Assembly: GCA_032622095.1 (NCBI GenBank)
Contig: CP136063.1
Coordinates: 149,907,379 to 149,971,378, forward strand
Origin: Siphonodentalium dalli
Lineage: Eukaryota; Mollusca; Scaphopoda; Gadilida; Siphonodentaliidae
Length of the DNA: 64,000 nucleotides
Direction: 5' to 3'
Positions 25,601 to 34,808 of the stretch are shown here, piece by piece. A model generated the notes under the pieces. The model was not told where the DNA came from. It ran no database searches and saw only the letters and a list, made by a program, of their open reading frames with translations. Position 1 is the stretch's first letter; each line of letters opens with the position of its first letter. Position numbers and translations under genes: made by a program.

Positions 25601-28600
25601 CAGACATACATGGTCAGAGAAATTCGACATGTAACGAGCAAGGCCTTGGAGATATTACGGCATCTGTACCTCATCATATTTCAAGAAATATGGCCCAACC
25701 CAGAAAAGGCGTCATGTGTACGCCAAGGGAGATTCAATGACGATAGATAGAATTAAAGAGCATTGCAAGGTTGATGACAAGGCTCGATTTGATGGATGTG
25801 ACCAAGAAGGTCGTGACACATCAAAACCCCAAATACTGTGGGAAGGTCCCCATAGGCCAAATCGTGGATAATGACACCCATATAGGAGAGCCACAGAAAG
25901 AGTGTTTGTACAGTATTGTTGATGTATAAAAATATTCTATTATATGATTAAAGGGAAGTGGCAGCCCTTGGGGGAAACATCGAGTCCCAGGTGGATGCAG
26001 GTTCATTCCAAACACGACCCCTTGACTCAACTTGCAGGGTTGATCCATGACTAGATGTGATGAGATCGCGAGCCCACCTTAATGGCTGTGTCGTCTCGTG
26101 GGTAGTTCATGCCCATTGGACGTTACAAACCCTCCATGTGTATCGAAGAAGAGTAGGCTATGCGCCCGCATTGGAGAACATTTCTGCACCCAGATACAAA
26201 CAAACTTTGGCTTTCACCGGTTCCAGGGCGCAGACGACCTACTATATGTAAAGGAAGTCGTACCAACAACCCTTTTGGGAAAAGTAAAGGCGTTTAACAA
26301 AAGTTCACTAAGCACAGGTTTGTCGATTGACAAAAAGATTGGGACACCTCTGATACACATTTCGCAATGCTGAACATTTGACACAAAACGTCTAAACGGT
26401 TGTTTGATGGTGTACGTGTAGGCAGAATGGTCATGTGAGTCAGGTGATTTCGTTGGCAATGACAACACAAGTTACATGTACGTGTGGCTGAACCTGGCTA
26501 TTAACAATCACTAAACCTCCCAATACGTATAATCTTATACAAATGTGAAGCTATATTATGCGAAGCAAACATATACAATGATGTAATTTCTTCACCTCAA
26601 GTAACTGTCAAACGCCTCAGCTTGATAAGGTGTGTGTATAATGCATAAATGTATATAGGAATATTCCGTGTTTGTCTCATCTTGCGATGTATTGTAGTAT
26701 TGGGGCGAGGGGTGCAATAACGTAACCAAACAAATGCGACAGAAGATGATACAACCCGACAACATTCATATGCATTATGTGTCTCGTCAACTCTTGAGTT
26801 TGTCCTGGATTATTGTTCAAAATGTACAGGGGCAAAACAAGTTTAAATTTCACGAATTTCGGATGACTTTCACCAGAACACTCCGAAATATTGCCATCTG
26901 TAAATGATACCATGGCGTTATCACAATGTATATCTCGAAGTGGGTAGACTGCAATATAATAGCACAAAATAATCAGAGTTGTTGTGCTTTTGTATTCTGC
27001 CATACAGAAATTTCTAAAACTGATTTTCTTTTCTGAATTTTGGGTGGGGGTGACACAATCTACCACCACATAGCATCTATGACAAAGACTGACATCTTTA
27101 TCTTACAATCAAATGCGGTATATATTTCCACAAGTTTCTAGATTATATAAAGGATCTCCATTCAATGCAATATTGAATAATCGCCTATTAAGAGGGGCGA
27201 AACAACTGAAAATGAATGATTTTTTGGTCTATTTTCCAAGTAAATTTAAGAAATGTTCACACCTATCACCCCAATCATGGCATTTTAATACTTGTTATTT
27301 ATAAGTATGTAACCTGCTATATCGTAGCACAAAAATATCGCGAATACATGTGCTTTGTTATTCATTTGTGCCAAATTCTCCTAAAACAGTGACTTTTTGC
27401 TGAATTTTGGGGTGAGGGTTGAAATAATCTTACATAATACAGCATGTGTGAAATAGAATTACATATTCAGCATATTGTCGTATGCGATATATATATCTGC
27501 ACTTTTCTAGACCATATACGATATCCATGGTCAAAACAATATTGATCTATCACCCATTAAGTGAGGCAAAAAAAATGAAAAATTGCGCTGTTTTTGTCTA
27601 TTTTTACTATAAATCTAAAAACAATCTTTGTTATATCAGAGAAATCGTAACTCTATCGTAGTAAATATCTCGAGGTATGTAGACTACAATATTTTAGCGC
27701 AAAATGTTCGCGTTTCTATACTTTTATTTCTCATTTTGCCGCATTTTACAAAAACAGTGATTTTTGCTGAATTTTGGCACTTAATCCGCTAAAAATCATC
27801 TTTTGCATCATTTGTATATTTCACACCGGGTCCTACCTGCTGCGGAATGTCATAACCTTCAAAATGATGTATCACAAGCTTGTGTGTGGTCCCGATGGAC
27901 TAAACTTTCTGAAATCGGTTCCGTCCGCTCCACTAATAATCATTCCTATCTCTTTCACCAAAACAAAGAGTGATGTATTTGACCGCGATGTTGATGTTGC
28001 AGTTAACCGACTGCAGTTCAGCGACAAGTACTGCAACCGAACGGCAACTACACCACAGCAGAATGGCTGGAATAAAATAGCTAAAAAAAAATTATATACA
28101 AAATTGTCAACAAAATGGGAGAAATAAAATAATTGCTGTATAGTATAATCTCCTTGACTAAAACAAGCCACCAGATCACCTATGGCTATGCTTTGCCCTT
28201 GTCCACTGGCAGAGACAATATATTTTTTTGGAAGTGTCTTTAAAGTAAGATAGAGATAGATGAAAAAAACAATATTGTTAGCGACAACATAAACAAAACA
28301 TGCAGGTTTACGCAAGTATTTTTGCACTACAGGTTATGCAACATTTATGTTTACACAACTGTTTTAGCTCAACTTGACAAAGTCACATCTCTCCAATCAT
28401 CACAAACTTCATTTGCACATTAATACAAGGTATTAATAGCCCTCAAATCTATTGTATATACAGGTAAACTATGAATATAGTATATCTGGATATAATATTG
28501 TAATGAACTCACAAGGCACTTTATTTTATATTCTTTTATTTCAAATTTTATTAGTTTTTTGCCATATGGTCTGGCAATAACAGGTGTCAGACACTCTTTG

Positions 28601-31600
28601 TACAAATCTCGCATATTGGAGTGACGGTTTGAGCAATTTTCTTAGGTAATATATCAAGGGCATTTTTCCTTTCTTTAATATCACCATCTGCACTGTCCAG
28701 ATCCTGGACCTTGGCTCTGATTTACATTGGAGTAAAGCCACCTTAGTGTTAAATTGAGGCATAACATCGCCAAGTTCTAAATCTGCACCATCTTCGAAGG
28801 GGTCAGAAAAGTCCAATTTTTCGGAAACATTTTACCACAAGTTTAATATCACCATCATGATGCACTTCTCTAAATAATGAACTGAATGTTCTTTTTTGTT
28901 CAACCAATTTTATTATGTTTTTGGCACCTCCATGGATGCATTCTGGCATTTTCGCAGTGATAACATAGTTTTCCGTGGGTGCTGACATGTTTGTTGTCAC
29001 GCACGTGCACTTTCGGGTCATGTCTAGTGGGGTCCTTTACAGAGTGTTGCATTACTTCTGAGAGACTCTTGTCACGTCTAGTGGATCACTTTACAAAGTT
29101 TTTGAATTTGCACATAAAAAGTTTATGGTGGGTGGTCCGGAATCAAAGGTTTTTCTTTTTTTTAGGCCTAATCAACTAGGAACAAAATGCCAGACCATGT
29201 ATTTCACCCCCTCTAATTTACAACTGATTGTATAATGAACATTTGAGGAATAAATAGTGTTTACAGTAAAAGTATAGATCACATAAATTGTGATTCATCA
29301 TATCTGACCCTCACTGTGTAATGTATTTAATTTTGTAGAAATATAATGATTAAAGGCATGGGCGGCGTTCATTGCAGAAATAATTATATTTGTTCAAATC
29401 GCCATCAACAGAAGGAACACCAAAATATATACAGTTCCGCTCATATGCCAAACATAATCAGCGCGTAAACAATATATTGTCGTCAAGACGTACGATGGTG
29501 TACGTAAACAAGAGCCTGCTCGTGTTACAGAAGTTGTGCTTCTGTTTACATAACACAGCGCAATTATATTGGTTAATCACTCAAAAATTATATAAACGCT
29601 CTTTATTATTTCCATATCAGGAAAACAGTAAAAATAACACTCTTTATGTTTACCATATCCAGATCTAAACAAAAGCCAGGTAACATAACGTTTTTTTTGC
29701 TTTTATTTACATAACAAAGGGGGAAAAATTACAATAACACACTGTTTATGCCATATTTCTAATTGGCATACGAATAAAGTCTGTATATATCTTACTTTTC
29801 CTTCTGTTTATGGTGGTTTTTGACGGAGGTGAATATTTTAACAGCATACCCACCGCCAACACTGCCCATATCTTGAATCAGAATCGCTGCAGTCCTAATT
29901 TTATTCACGATGAGTTTACAGACTATGACTAAATTGCATATTTATCATGTTTCAGCTCCGACGGGAGGAACAGCATCACAACCAGCTCCAGCTCCAGCTT
30001 CTCAAGAAGATGCTCCAGTTCCGGCTCCCGCTGAAGGTAAACACCATCCACATCCACAAACCAGAACCACGTATTAAGGGGAATATGAATCTAATCAGAA
30101 TCTATTCAAACTCTTTTCCTCTTGTGCAGTGTTAATTATCATTATATGATTACAAATTAACCTTTTTGTTTCAGATACTGTTTTTGTCATAGCATTTGCT
30201 TATTATTTTGTTTGGTTGCAGGTGAAGATCCCCTTGCATTTCTTCGGACACAGCCACAGTTTCAAAGAATGCGACAAGTTATACAGCAAAACCCGCAGCT
30301 TCTTCCTGCCCTATTACAACAGATGGGTCAAGCAAATCCTCCATTATTACAAGTAAGTCTCAGTATACAAATTCCTCTATCAGTAAGCACTCTCAACCTT
30401 GCTTGAACATCAAGTTTTATAAGTTTATATATGACCAAAGTAAGATATCAAACCTGAATATGCAAAATCTTGAGTTGTCAATTATTTTAGCTCCAGGGAA
30501 AATCAGACTGACTCCAAAATGGTTAGAATGTCGTTTTTTGTTCCACTCATTGGTTAATAAGTGCCATTGTTTCTGCGTTAACTATGTCACAACCTTCTAT
30601 CAATATACAAAAATAAAATTAATGATACAAAATTGCTGAGCTTCATGAGTGAAAAGAAATGCTGGTCCATGACTTACTGACTATACTATTTTAGGGTTCA
30701 ATCCGAGATTTCTAATCTGAATATGTGAATTCTTTTACTGTTACTAGTAAGCACTCCAAACTATAAATAGTATAACACCTCACTACCTCCAGTATGATTT
30801 GCTTGAATATTTATTCTCATATGGACCCAGAGCATCGATTTCTCAATATGTAAATAATACTCATATTATTTTTTCCAGTTAATAGGCCAAAATCAGCAAA
30901 GGTTTGTGCAAATGTTGAATGACCCTGTAGATCCAGGTGAAGAAGGTGGCCAAGAAATGCAACATCCACCTCCTGATACCATAGCTGTTACACCTCAAGA
31001 AAGAGAAGCCATAGAACGGGTGCGTCACCATCAATCTCTATCAAACAAACACTTTATGGATTCCAGTTGTTTTATCCTCCAGTACAAAATTGTGGGGAGG
31101 GAGTTTACTGCATCCATCTGGGTATCAGTGTATGCTTTTATTCATTAATTCTCTTGTCAATTTTCTTTTATTTGGCACCTATGGTAACCACCAAGGGAAC
31201 CTGTGCATCTCCCAATTTTAAGATTGGTCAGACTTTTTGTAAAGGTTATAACCCGCTTGGGTATCTGTACAAGAAATACAGACCAAGGCGCATAGCGCTG
31301 CAGTCTGTAATTCTTGTTCAGATTCCCAAGTTGGTTATAACATATTTATAAACCGATTCACACCCCGAGGAAAATGAAATTGAGCCACTTTCAATATGAT
31401 GATTACCTATCAATTGCTAGTCAATCAAAGGTTAATTGAATGTTTTGTGATTTTACATAGATTCCTGTCACACGAATTAAATGATCGGTGACCTTCGGAC
31501 CACTTGCATCAGTATTATTTATCAACATTGATAAACCATTTCATCTCCGAAATTGAAACAGTATTTAGCTCAATGCCACCGTAAGGCGTGTTGTAAGTTT

Positions 31601-33896
31601 TGCGATGAATAGAGAATTTTCAGTGTGTTAAAATATTCTCTCGGGAGTTTGCAAAGTGAAATTAAGCCGTTTGAAGGCAAATTTTAGATCAGGTTTTTTT
31701 ATTCCTGGCCCAAATAAATTTCGGCCTGGGATATAGGAATGGGGTTCCGTCCACGGTCCATCCCTAATAGTTGTCCGGGTGTTATTTCAATCAATTATTA
31801 ACGGATTCCAAAGATTTTTGGTATTTGAGTTCACAAGCGGAATATCTTAAATGAGTTCACAAACTAGGCCTGGCTGGACATTTTCACCAGAGTTACAGCC
31901 TTTAATTGTTATTTTTTGGCTTTGCAATTTAAATTTTAACCCGCACTAACAGGCACTAAGACAAATATTGACCAATCTCAAATAAATATTATCTGATTCC
32001 AATTATTTTATAAATGCCCATTCCCAACTTTGCTCACCTAGGCGAGGGATACCGCCATCCGTGACTGAATGATATGTCCGTGAATGAATGATTCTGTCTC
32101 CTGATGAGTTCTATGCGAACGATCGTATTATGCTGTTAATGTGATAAATTCTTTCATAATTTATATATTTTTTTCATATCGATCACATATGTTCTGGGCA
32201 TAACCATATGGGTGTCAGGTATCTAGGTCGAAGAGTCGCACTGCATGACTGCACCTTGGAATATATGACGTTAATATTCACACACGCAACAAAAATTGCA
32301 TTGACAGACACCTGTCAATCTTTGAGGATTACTTTGTGAGATTTAATTTTGTGTGCGATCGATCTGTTTGGCTGTGGGAGAGGCTTACTGTCATTTTTTC
32401 TAAGGTGACTCCTTAATTCTGCCTTCTTTTATCTTGCTTTCAAAAATGTGTGATGACGTTGCTTATAACTTTTTATTAGTTTTTTTCATTGAGTGGCAAT
32501 TATTTAGAAAATATAGGCCAATTATGGAAAAATAAAAGTGTAATATTCCCCGTCCATGTGGTAAATCAATTTTCCATCTATAATTCCATGATGGACGCGA
32601 ATGTCGTGCATGCCCGGTTTTAATAATTGAATGCTTTCACTTCAATTTTGGTGTAAATACAAGGAGATTAACTATCAAGATAACTGGTTCACATCAGGTT
32701 TCATTCTATCATAATAATGATGGATGCGTGGTCACGCATGGCCAGTTTGTAAAATCAAATGCTCCCTGCTGACGCTTCCAGTTCTATTTTGGTGCTGTAT
32801 AATACAAGGAGATGATTGTGGTTTGCATCAGGTTTCATTCTATCATAATAATGAATGTCGGTTCCAGAATTTGTAATGAAGCATGTTTTATTTATGACAT
32901 GGGAAATTCAAATTATTTTAGTACTTATATATCTCGTGTTCGACCAAAATTATGCTTAATTGTTTTTTTTTCCAACTTCATTGCCAGTGATCATTATAGG
33001 CATGCCAATGAAACTGGTGGCTATATTTCTGTCAAATATAAGATTTTTTGATGGTCAAACTAACAAAAATAATGTCGGACATAATGTCAGTCTCAGATAC
33101 AAATTGCATTAACAACGAAAGGACTGCTTTGTGTTGGACAATGTCTGGTGTCCATTTGTTAAATCCAGGTATGAAAGCATATAAGTTGATTCAGAAATAT
33201 GTGATCTTTAACTGGAATTACCCTTGATGCCTTTAACATTTACATGGCTCAAAATACATTTAATTTTGCGAGATAAATGCTGAATCAAGTTGGTCATAAA
33301 GCACTGAAAAAAGTTTAGCGAGAATCATTACGAGAATAGATTCGGTGATTCTCGTCTAATCTTAAGGCCTGATTTATATTTGTATGAGAAATAAGCCAAT
33401 ATAATTACACAAATAGTATTTTTTTTATCTTGGGGCCTAAGTTAATTGGGATGTTACACTAAATTTTGTGTTCTTTTTTCGCCTACCAACCCTTGTGTGT
33501 TGCTCAGCGGAGAAAAAAATCTGAAACGCCTATTTTATTTTTTATTTTATTCCGACCTATCGAACCAAACCTTTGGAGAAAAAAATGCCATAATAACAGC
33601 AGAATATTTTTGCAGATGCTGATTGTAAACAGATAATCCGAATATCGGCCGTTTTGTGGCCGAATGCCGTTCCAGTTAATCTGTTCATCACTAGCTTTAT
33701 AATCAAATTGGAGAATCCATTTGGTAATGAAAATGTTAACCTAGTTATTATAACAGTATATCCTTTCTCGTTCCAGCTGAAGAGTCTTGGTTTCCCAGAA
33801 GCTATGTGTGTTCAAGCATATTTTGCATGTGAAAAAAATGAGGAGCTTGCTGCTAATTTCTTATGTTCTCAAAATTTTGAGGATGACGACAGCTGA
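9574..33896 (+). CDS. RAD23: RAD23 homolog, 3' seven exons (5' end outside window)
   Basis: RAD23 is a nucleotide-excision-repair and proteasome-shuttle protein: it stabilises XPC at DNA damage and delivers ubiquitinated cargo to the 26S proteasome. Seven exons joined at GT-AG sites (9574-9779, 19899-20097, 20478-20589, 29956-30036, 30222-30352, 30879-31019, 33777-33896) keep one open frame of 329 residues. In order it shows an Ala/Pro linker (1-96), UBA1 (97-135, [19 protein letters not shown]), a Pro/Ala linker (136-199), the XPC-binding domain (about 203-262, [20 protein letters not shown]) and UBA2 (about 285-324, [20 protein letters not shown]), ending EDDDS. Vertebrate RAD23 proteins have about 360-410 residues with an N-terminal ubiquitin-like domain of about 80; that domain is not visible here and should lie upstream. 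Introns of 10.1 kb and 9.4 kb are filled with mobile elements. The domain order is diagnostic. RAD23A versus RAD23B cannot be decided, since invertebrates usually carry one gene. Confidence 0.95.
9780..10890. other. RAD23 intron, no gene recognised
   Basis: AT-rich sequence with only short chance reading frames. Near 10840-10890 gaatttgatcgaatcgaatc-type repeats may be a degenerate transposon end, but no partner end was found. Confidence 0.5.
10900..11885 (+). pseudogene. 5'-truncated non-LTR retrotransposon reverse transcriptase
   Basis: The frame starts mid-protein with [20 protein letters not shown] (the PQGS box of reverse transcriptase), followed by YADDT, the catalytic box with both aspartates, then thumb-like sequence to 11637. 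A frame change follows, and the last part (to 11885) reads [19 protein letters not shown] and ends [11 protein letters not shown]. The endonuclease and the N-terminal half of the polymerase are absent, as is usual for 5'-truncated insertions of Jockey/CR1-type elements. The tail has the LPxxxxWN pattern typical after the polymerase and no RNase H. No poly(A) or microsatellite tail is visible. Confidence 0.85.
11890..12960. other. Intron sequence, no gene recognised
   Basis: It may start with the 3' UTR of the retrotransposon at 10900-11885. Near 12760-12805 a single F3-type word (ggattttactctttgtatga) marks an F3 remnant. Nothing else is recognised. Confidence 0.4.
12965..13650 (+). mobile_element. 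F4 tandem-module element, copy 1
   Basis: The head hairpin agctcacctgagac/gtctccggtggagct is followed by catcactcctcgtccgtccg and further ccgtc repeats, then modules of about 155 bp with tcatatttggtgtggatg, gactcacattcagatttg and cataactctattcctcc. No clear 3' end was found. It has the same architecture as F1-F3 with a different head. Confidence 0.7.
13904..14460. repeat. Two-copy ~310-bp duplication with palindromic heads
   Basis: The palindromes at 13904-13940 (ccagtgtattctcc...gagaatacactgg) and 14215-14278 (gccagtgcattgtctt...gaatgcactggc) are each followed by a matching block (ggaaatattgttaggc, tcacacatgtcctattct, gcagggatgtcccca). Two more palindromes of this family lie at 36495-36672. 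Confidence 0.75.
14783..15580 (+). mobile_element. F4 tandem-module element, copy 2
   Basis: Hairpin gctcacctgagac/gtctctggtggagc, then tcatcgtccgtccgtc and diverging modules (ttcatagttggtgtggat, cacattcagatttgttc). The later modules are strongly decayed and the 3' end is not defined. Confidence 0.65.
15600..16180. other. Intron sequence, no gene recognised
   Basis: It includes a poly-G run near 15723. The open frames across it overlap on both strands and show no conserved motif. Confidence 0.4.
16190..16518 (+). mobile_element. F3 element core fragment
   Basis: Two F3 modules (aagctacaggtcgtacctt, gggaacgagtcattttgggg, aacatggccaccag, gccatcttggattttac). The F2 element starting at 16519 is inserted at its right side. 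Head and tail of F3 are missing. Confidence 0.75.
16519..18971 (+). mobile_element. F2 element, copy A, with long microsatellite
   Basis: The head hairpin (16519-16551) is tatgtttaccc...ggtaaacata. The tail has ggtatgggttaaacat (18932-18947), an inverted repeat of the head, then the stem-loop gccgatcgtgatcggc (18950-18965) and ctctcg. The interior has a GTCT/GTCC array, two modules of about 150 bp (gataactcaaacat, aaatttggtatga, cagatcgagttcgaat, gttatggccc) and about 1.5 kb of AT-rich sequence. Copy B (50440-52409) is collinear. No conserved protein is encoded. The layout fits a non-autonomous Helentron derivative. Confidence 0.85.
16585..17066. repeat. (GTCT)n/(GTCC)n microsatellite, ~480 bp
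   Basis: About 20 units of GTCT are followed at about 16664 by about 100 units of GTCC with essentially no interruption, then gtctgtctgtccg. It reads (VRPS)n on + and (DGRT)n on -, which are artefacts. In copy B the same position holds only about 20 bases of it (50505-50530). Confidence 0.97.
19004..19062 (+). mobile_element. Solo F3 3' end
   Basis: The tail aaagttgagct, the stem-loop agtgtcattgacact and ttcatt are present without modules or head. It directly follows the end of F2 copy A. Confidence 0.75.
19070..19898. other. Intron sequence with a solo hAT-like end
   Basis: At about 19440-19463 gtcaatattgcccagcccta has the form of a hAT terminus (TAGGGCTGGGC inverted), with atatcgcgata repeats before it. 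No matching left end or 8-bp duplication was found. The rest is unassigned intron up to the UBA1 exon. Confidence 0.4.
19899..20097 (+). CDS. RAD23: RAD23 exon: UBA1 domain
   Basis: The acceptor is ttttactacag/t and the donor AGT/gtgagc. The first base completes a Ser codon split across the intron. The exon encodes a short acidic linker and then a complete UBA domain: the MGF loop, the [15 protein letters not shown] helix and the conserved Asn-Asn-Pro, nearly invariant in RAD23 UBA1 and used for ubiquitin binding. The exon ends inside the third helix, as in other animals. Confidence 0.93.
20478..20589 (+). CDS. RAD23: RAD23 exon: linker after UBA1
   Basis: The acceptor is ttttttattacag/g and the donor gcag/gtgtgt. 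It encodes [17 protein letters not shown] and an Ala/Pro/Thr tail. The phases fit both neighbours: phase 0 in, and one base carried over to the next exon 9.4 kb downstream. The residues directly after UBA1 differ from the GIP-type sequence common in vertebrate RAD23. A 7.3-kb inverted-repeat element begins 28 bases after this exon. Confidence 0.85.
20617..21880 (+). repeat. Left arm of the 7.3-kb inverted repeat
   Basis: Three imperfect sub-repeats of about 350 bp, mirrored in the right arm. Its outer end lies only 28 bases downstream of the RAD23 donor at 20590. Confidence 0.75.
22512..23520 (+). pseudogene. Ty3/gypsy-type Gag remnant
   Basis: The first frame (22512-23147) has the retrotransposon Gag fold signature: [17 protein letters not shown], then [36 protein letters not shown] and [14 protein letters not shown] frame change near 23110-23147 leads to a coiled, charged C-terminal piece (23113-23520) with [20 protein letters not shown]. 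No zinc knuckle CCHC is seen before the stop at 23518. No long terminal repeats flank it; it lies between the arms of the 7.3-kb inverted repeat. Confidence 0.8.
23560..25237 (+). pseudogene. Retroviral-type aspartic protease remnant, split by a hAT element
   Basis: It follows the Gag remnant in the same frame and reads [20 protein letters not shown] then SKKLYDYL. This is the pepsin-like retrotransposon protease, but the active-site aspartate of the D-T/S-G motif is Gly (ggt in place of a gat-type codon). After the hAT insertion (23781-25051) the protein resumes at [10 protein letters not shown] and reaches [13 protein letters not shown], the second conserved protease segment, ending at 25237. 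Reverse transcriptase, RNase H and integrase are not seen. Confidence 0.75.
23781..25051. mobile_element. hAT non-autonomous element with 8-bp target duplication
   Basis: Termini tagagatgggc...gcccatctcta are flanked by the exact duplication gcagaatg (23773-23780 and 25052-25059). Subterminal cggtatcggtat / ataccgataccg-type repeats face each other. It is 1271 bp with no transposase. It interrupts the protease remnant, so it is younger. Confidence 0.93.
25240..26530 (+). other. Degenerate stretch after the protease remnant
   Basis: Several frames with protein-like composition (for example 25444-25740) but no motif I can name. It may be decayed pol sequence. No LTR was recognised. Confidence 0.35.
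26530..27929 (-). repeat. Right arm of the 7.3-kb inverted repeat
   Basis: Reverse-complement match to 20617-21880 at roughly 70-80 percent by eye, with the same threefold internal repeat. Confidence 0.75.
28130..29955. other. RAD23 intron outside the frame-shifted remnant
   Basis: Apart from the coding remnant at 28420-28990 (-), nothing is recognised. A single ttttagctcaacttgacaaa near 28363 resembles an F3 head without its hairpin partner. Confidence 0.4.
28420..28990 (-). pseudogene. Unidentified frame-shifted coding remnant
   Basis: Read on the - strand, protein-like pieces follow each other in changing frames. The first (28990 downwards) begins [16 protein letters not shown] and contains [18 protein letters not shown]. 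After a frame change near 28815 comes [18 protein letters not shown]. In a third frame near 28700 comes [20 protein letters not shown], and near 28614 [20 protein letters not shown]. The composition is that of real protein, not of the AT-rich surroundings, and no intron signals are needed to pass from one piece to the next. I do not recognise the family. It may be a decayed processed copy or an element-encoded gene. It lies inside the 9.4-kb RAD23 intron, antisense to RAD23. Confidence 0.45.
29956..30036 (+). CDS. RAD23: RAD23 exon: short Pro/Ala linker
   Basis: The acceptor is catgtttcag/c and the donor ctgaag/gtaaac. The exon is 81 bases, phase 1 at both ends, so skipping it would keep the frame. 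It encodes [17 protein letters not shown] and then [10 protein letters not shown]. It is a low-complexity linker before the XPC-binding domain and a plausible alternatively spliced cassette (inference). Confidence 0.85.
30222..30352 (+). CDS. RAD23: RAD23 exon: XPC-binding domain, first part
   Basis: The acceptor is tttggttgcag/g and the donor ttacaa/gtaagt, a near-perfect 5' splice site. It encodes [19 protein letters not shown] and continues through [20 protein letters not shown]. This is the STI1-like helical domain of RAD23 that holds XPC/Rad4, almost residue for residue like other animal homologs. Confidence 0.95.
30879..31019 (+). CDS. RAD23: RAD23 exon: end of XPC-binding domain, start of UBA2
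   Basis: The acceptor is attttttccag/t and the donor gaacgg/gtgcgt. Forty-seven codons, phase 0 at both ends. It encodes [16 protein letters not shown], closing the XPC-binding domain, then a linker with [13 protein letters not shown], then [11 protein letters not shown], the first helix of UBA2. The reading continues without a break into the last exon at 33777. Confidence 0.95.
31020..33776. other. Last RAD23 intron
   Basis: 2.76 kb with a palindrome at 31244-31341 and a two-copy local repeat at 32633-32860 (acaaggagat, catcaggtttcattctatca, taataatga). No gene is seen. Confidence 0.5.
31244..31341. repeat. 98-bp imperfect palindrome
   Basis: Left arm ggttataacccgcttgggta then ctgtacaagaaatacag; right arm ctgtaattcttgttcag then cccaagttggttataac. 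The loop is agcgct-rich. It is probably a small foldback MITE in the last RAD23 intron. Confidence 0.75.
33777..33896 (+). CDS. RAD23: RAD23 terminal exon: UBA2 and stop
   Basis: The acceptor is ttctcgttccag/c. It encodes [20 protein letters not shown] and [19 protein letters not shown], then TGA at 33894-33896. This is the C-terminal UBA2 domain, which in RAD23 also protects the protein from proteasomal degradation. The acidic tail is normal for the family. I found no convincing AATAAA soon after the stop, so the 3' UTR end is not defined. Confidence 0.95.
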   Translation: MKSLGFPEAMCVQAYFACEKNEELAANFLCSQNFEDDDS

Positions 33897-34546
33897 TTTC
33901 CTAAACAGAGGACAAGACTTTGTTGAAATTATGTGAGAGAACTGAGTGGGAGTGAGTTGTCGCTCAGTGCCTCAGTGATTCGGCAGTCTCTCAGAGCTGT
34001 TACCTCCCCAATGCGGGCATTGAGTTTAGCATGACTGCTATTCTCACAAAGTTAACAGCCTGTGGATTGATGAACAATCTATTTAAATTAATGACAAATA
34101 GGCTGTTATGTTAAATTTTCCAGCATCCTTGTGGCAAAACTAAAGTATTCGTTTTTATGTGGCTTTTTTGATAAAATTACTTCATCGCATCCCAATCATT
34201 CTTCCACTGGCGTAAAATCTCCCTTCAGAAGTCCTCCATAAACAGTTTATAATTTTTGCATTAATATTGATGTTTTGAGATAACCCCTCTGTGTTACGTT
34301 AGTGTTTACCTGAGACAATCACCTCATTACAGCTTCACGCTTGGAACATTTTCCTTGAAATTATTCATGTCTTTTAACTTGTAGCTCATAATGAGCATCA
34401 TAATCAACAAGTCATTAATTTGAACTGTTGACATAACAATCTTACCATGTCGACTTAACTATTTCATCTACTTCATCATTTAAAACTAATAGTGATGGAA
34501 CTTACTATTATTGGGTTCATTCTGCATCGCACTAACCTTTTGATCA
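33897..34546. other. RAD23 3' UTR and downstream flank
   Basis: Begins directly after the stop codon. No clear canonical polyadenylation signal was found in this stretch, so the transcript end is unknown. Confidence 0.45.
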
Positions 34547-34554
34547 CTGAATAG

Positions 34555-34808
34555 CAAGCCTTGAAATAGTGTGTCTGTCATTTGCAGAATGAGGTCCCCA
34601 GAGGGTGAATTTAGTGATGCTACCCCGCATAGTGGGCTAGCATCACCAAATTCACCCTCTGTGAACCTCATTCTGCTGAGGTGTAAGCAGAATGAGGTCC
34701 CCAGAGGGTGAATTTGGTGATGCTAGCCCACTATGCGGGGTAGCATCACTAAATTCACCCTCTGGGGACCTCATTCTGCAAATGACAGACACTCTATTTC
34801 AAGGCTTG
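34555..34808. mobile_element. Palindromic MITE with 8-bp target duplication
   Basis: The ends are caagccttgaaatag.../...tatttcaaggcttg. The exact duplication ctgaatag flanks it (34547-34554 and 34809-34816). The two halves are almost perfect inverted copies, each with inner palindromes (gcagaatgaggtcc, cagagggtgaattt, gatgctagccc). An 8-bp duplication suggests the hAT group, although the termini are not the classic CAG type. Confidence 0.88.

Larger units (their letters stand above)
20617..27929. mobile_element. 7.3-kb long-inverted-repeat (foldback) element
   Basis: The arms run from about 20617 to 21880 and from about 26530 to 27929. The outer ends are agcggac/gtccgct, then tttagtccatcgg, cataaccttcaaaatgatg and cctaaaaatcatctttt-type matches in inverted order. 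Each arm contains three sub-repeats of about 350-370 bp, marked by gctgaattttgggg-type words (27034, 27401, 27767 on the right, mirror images on the left). The inner match gttatttgagttgaagaaa (left) pairs with ttcttcacctcaagtaac (right). The interior carries a gag-protease remnant and a hAT element. No clear target duplication is visible, so the superfamily is undecided. Confidence 0.78.

Noticed and set aside
20617-27929. Maverick/Polinton element
   Set aside because: Long inverted repeats fit, but no integrase, DNA polymerase B or capsid-type gene is visible, and no 6-bp duplication was found.
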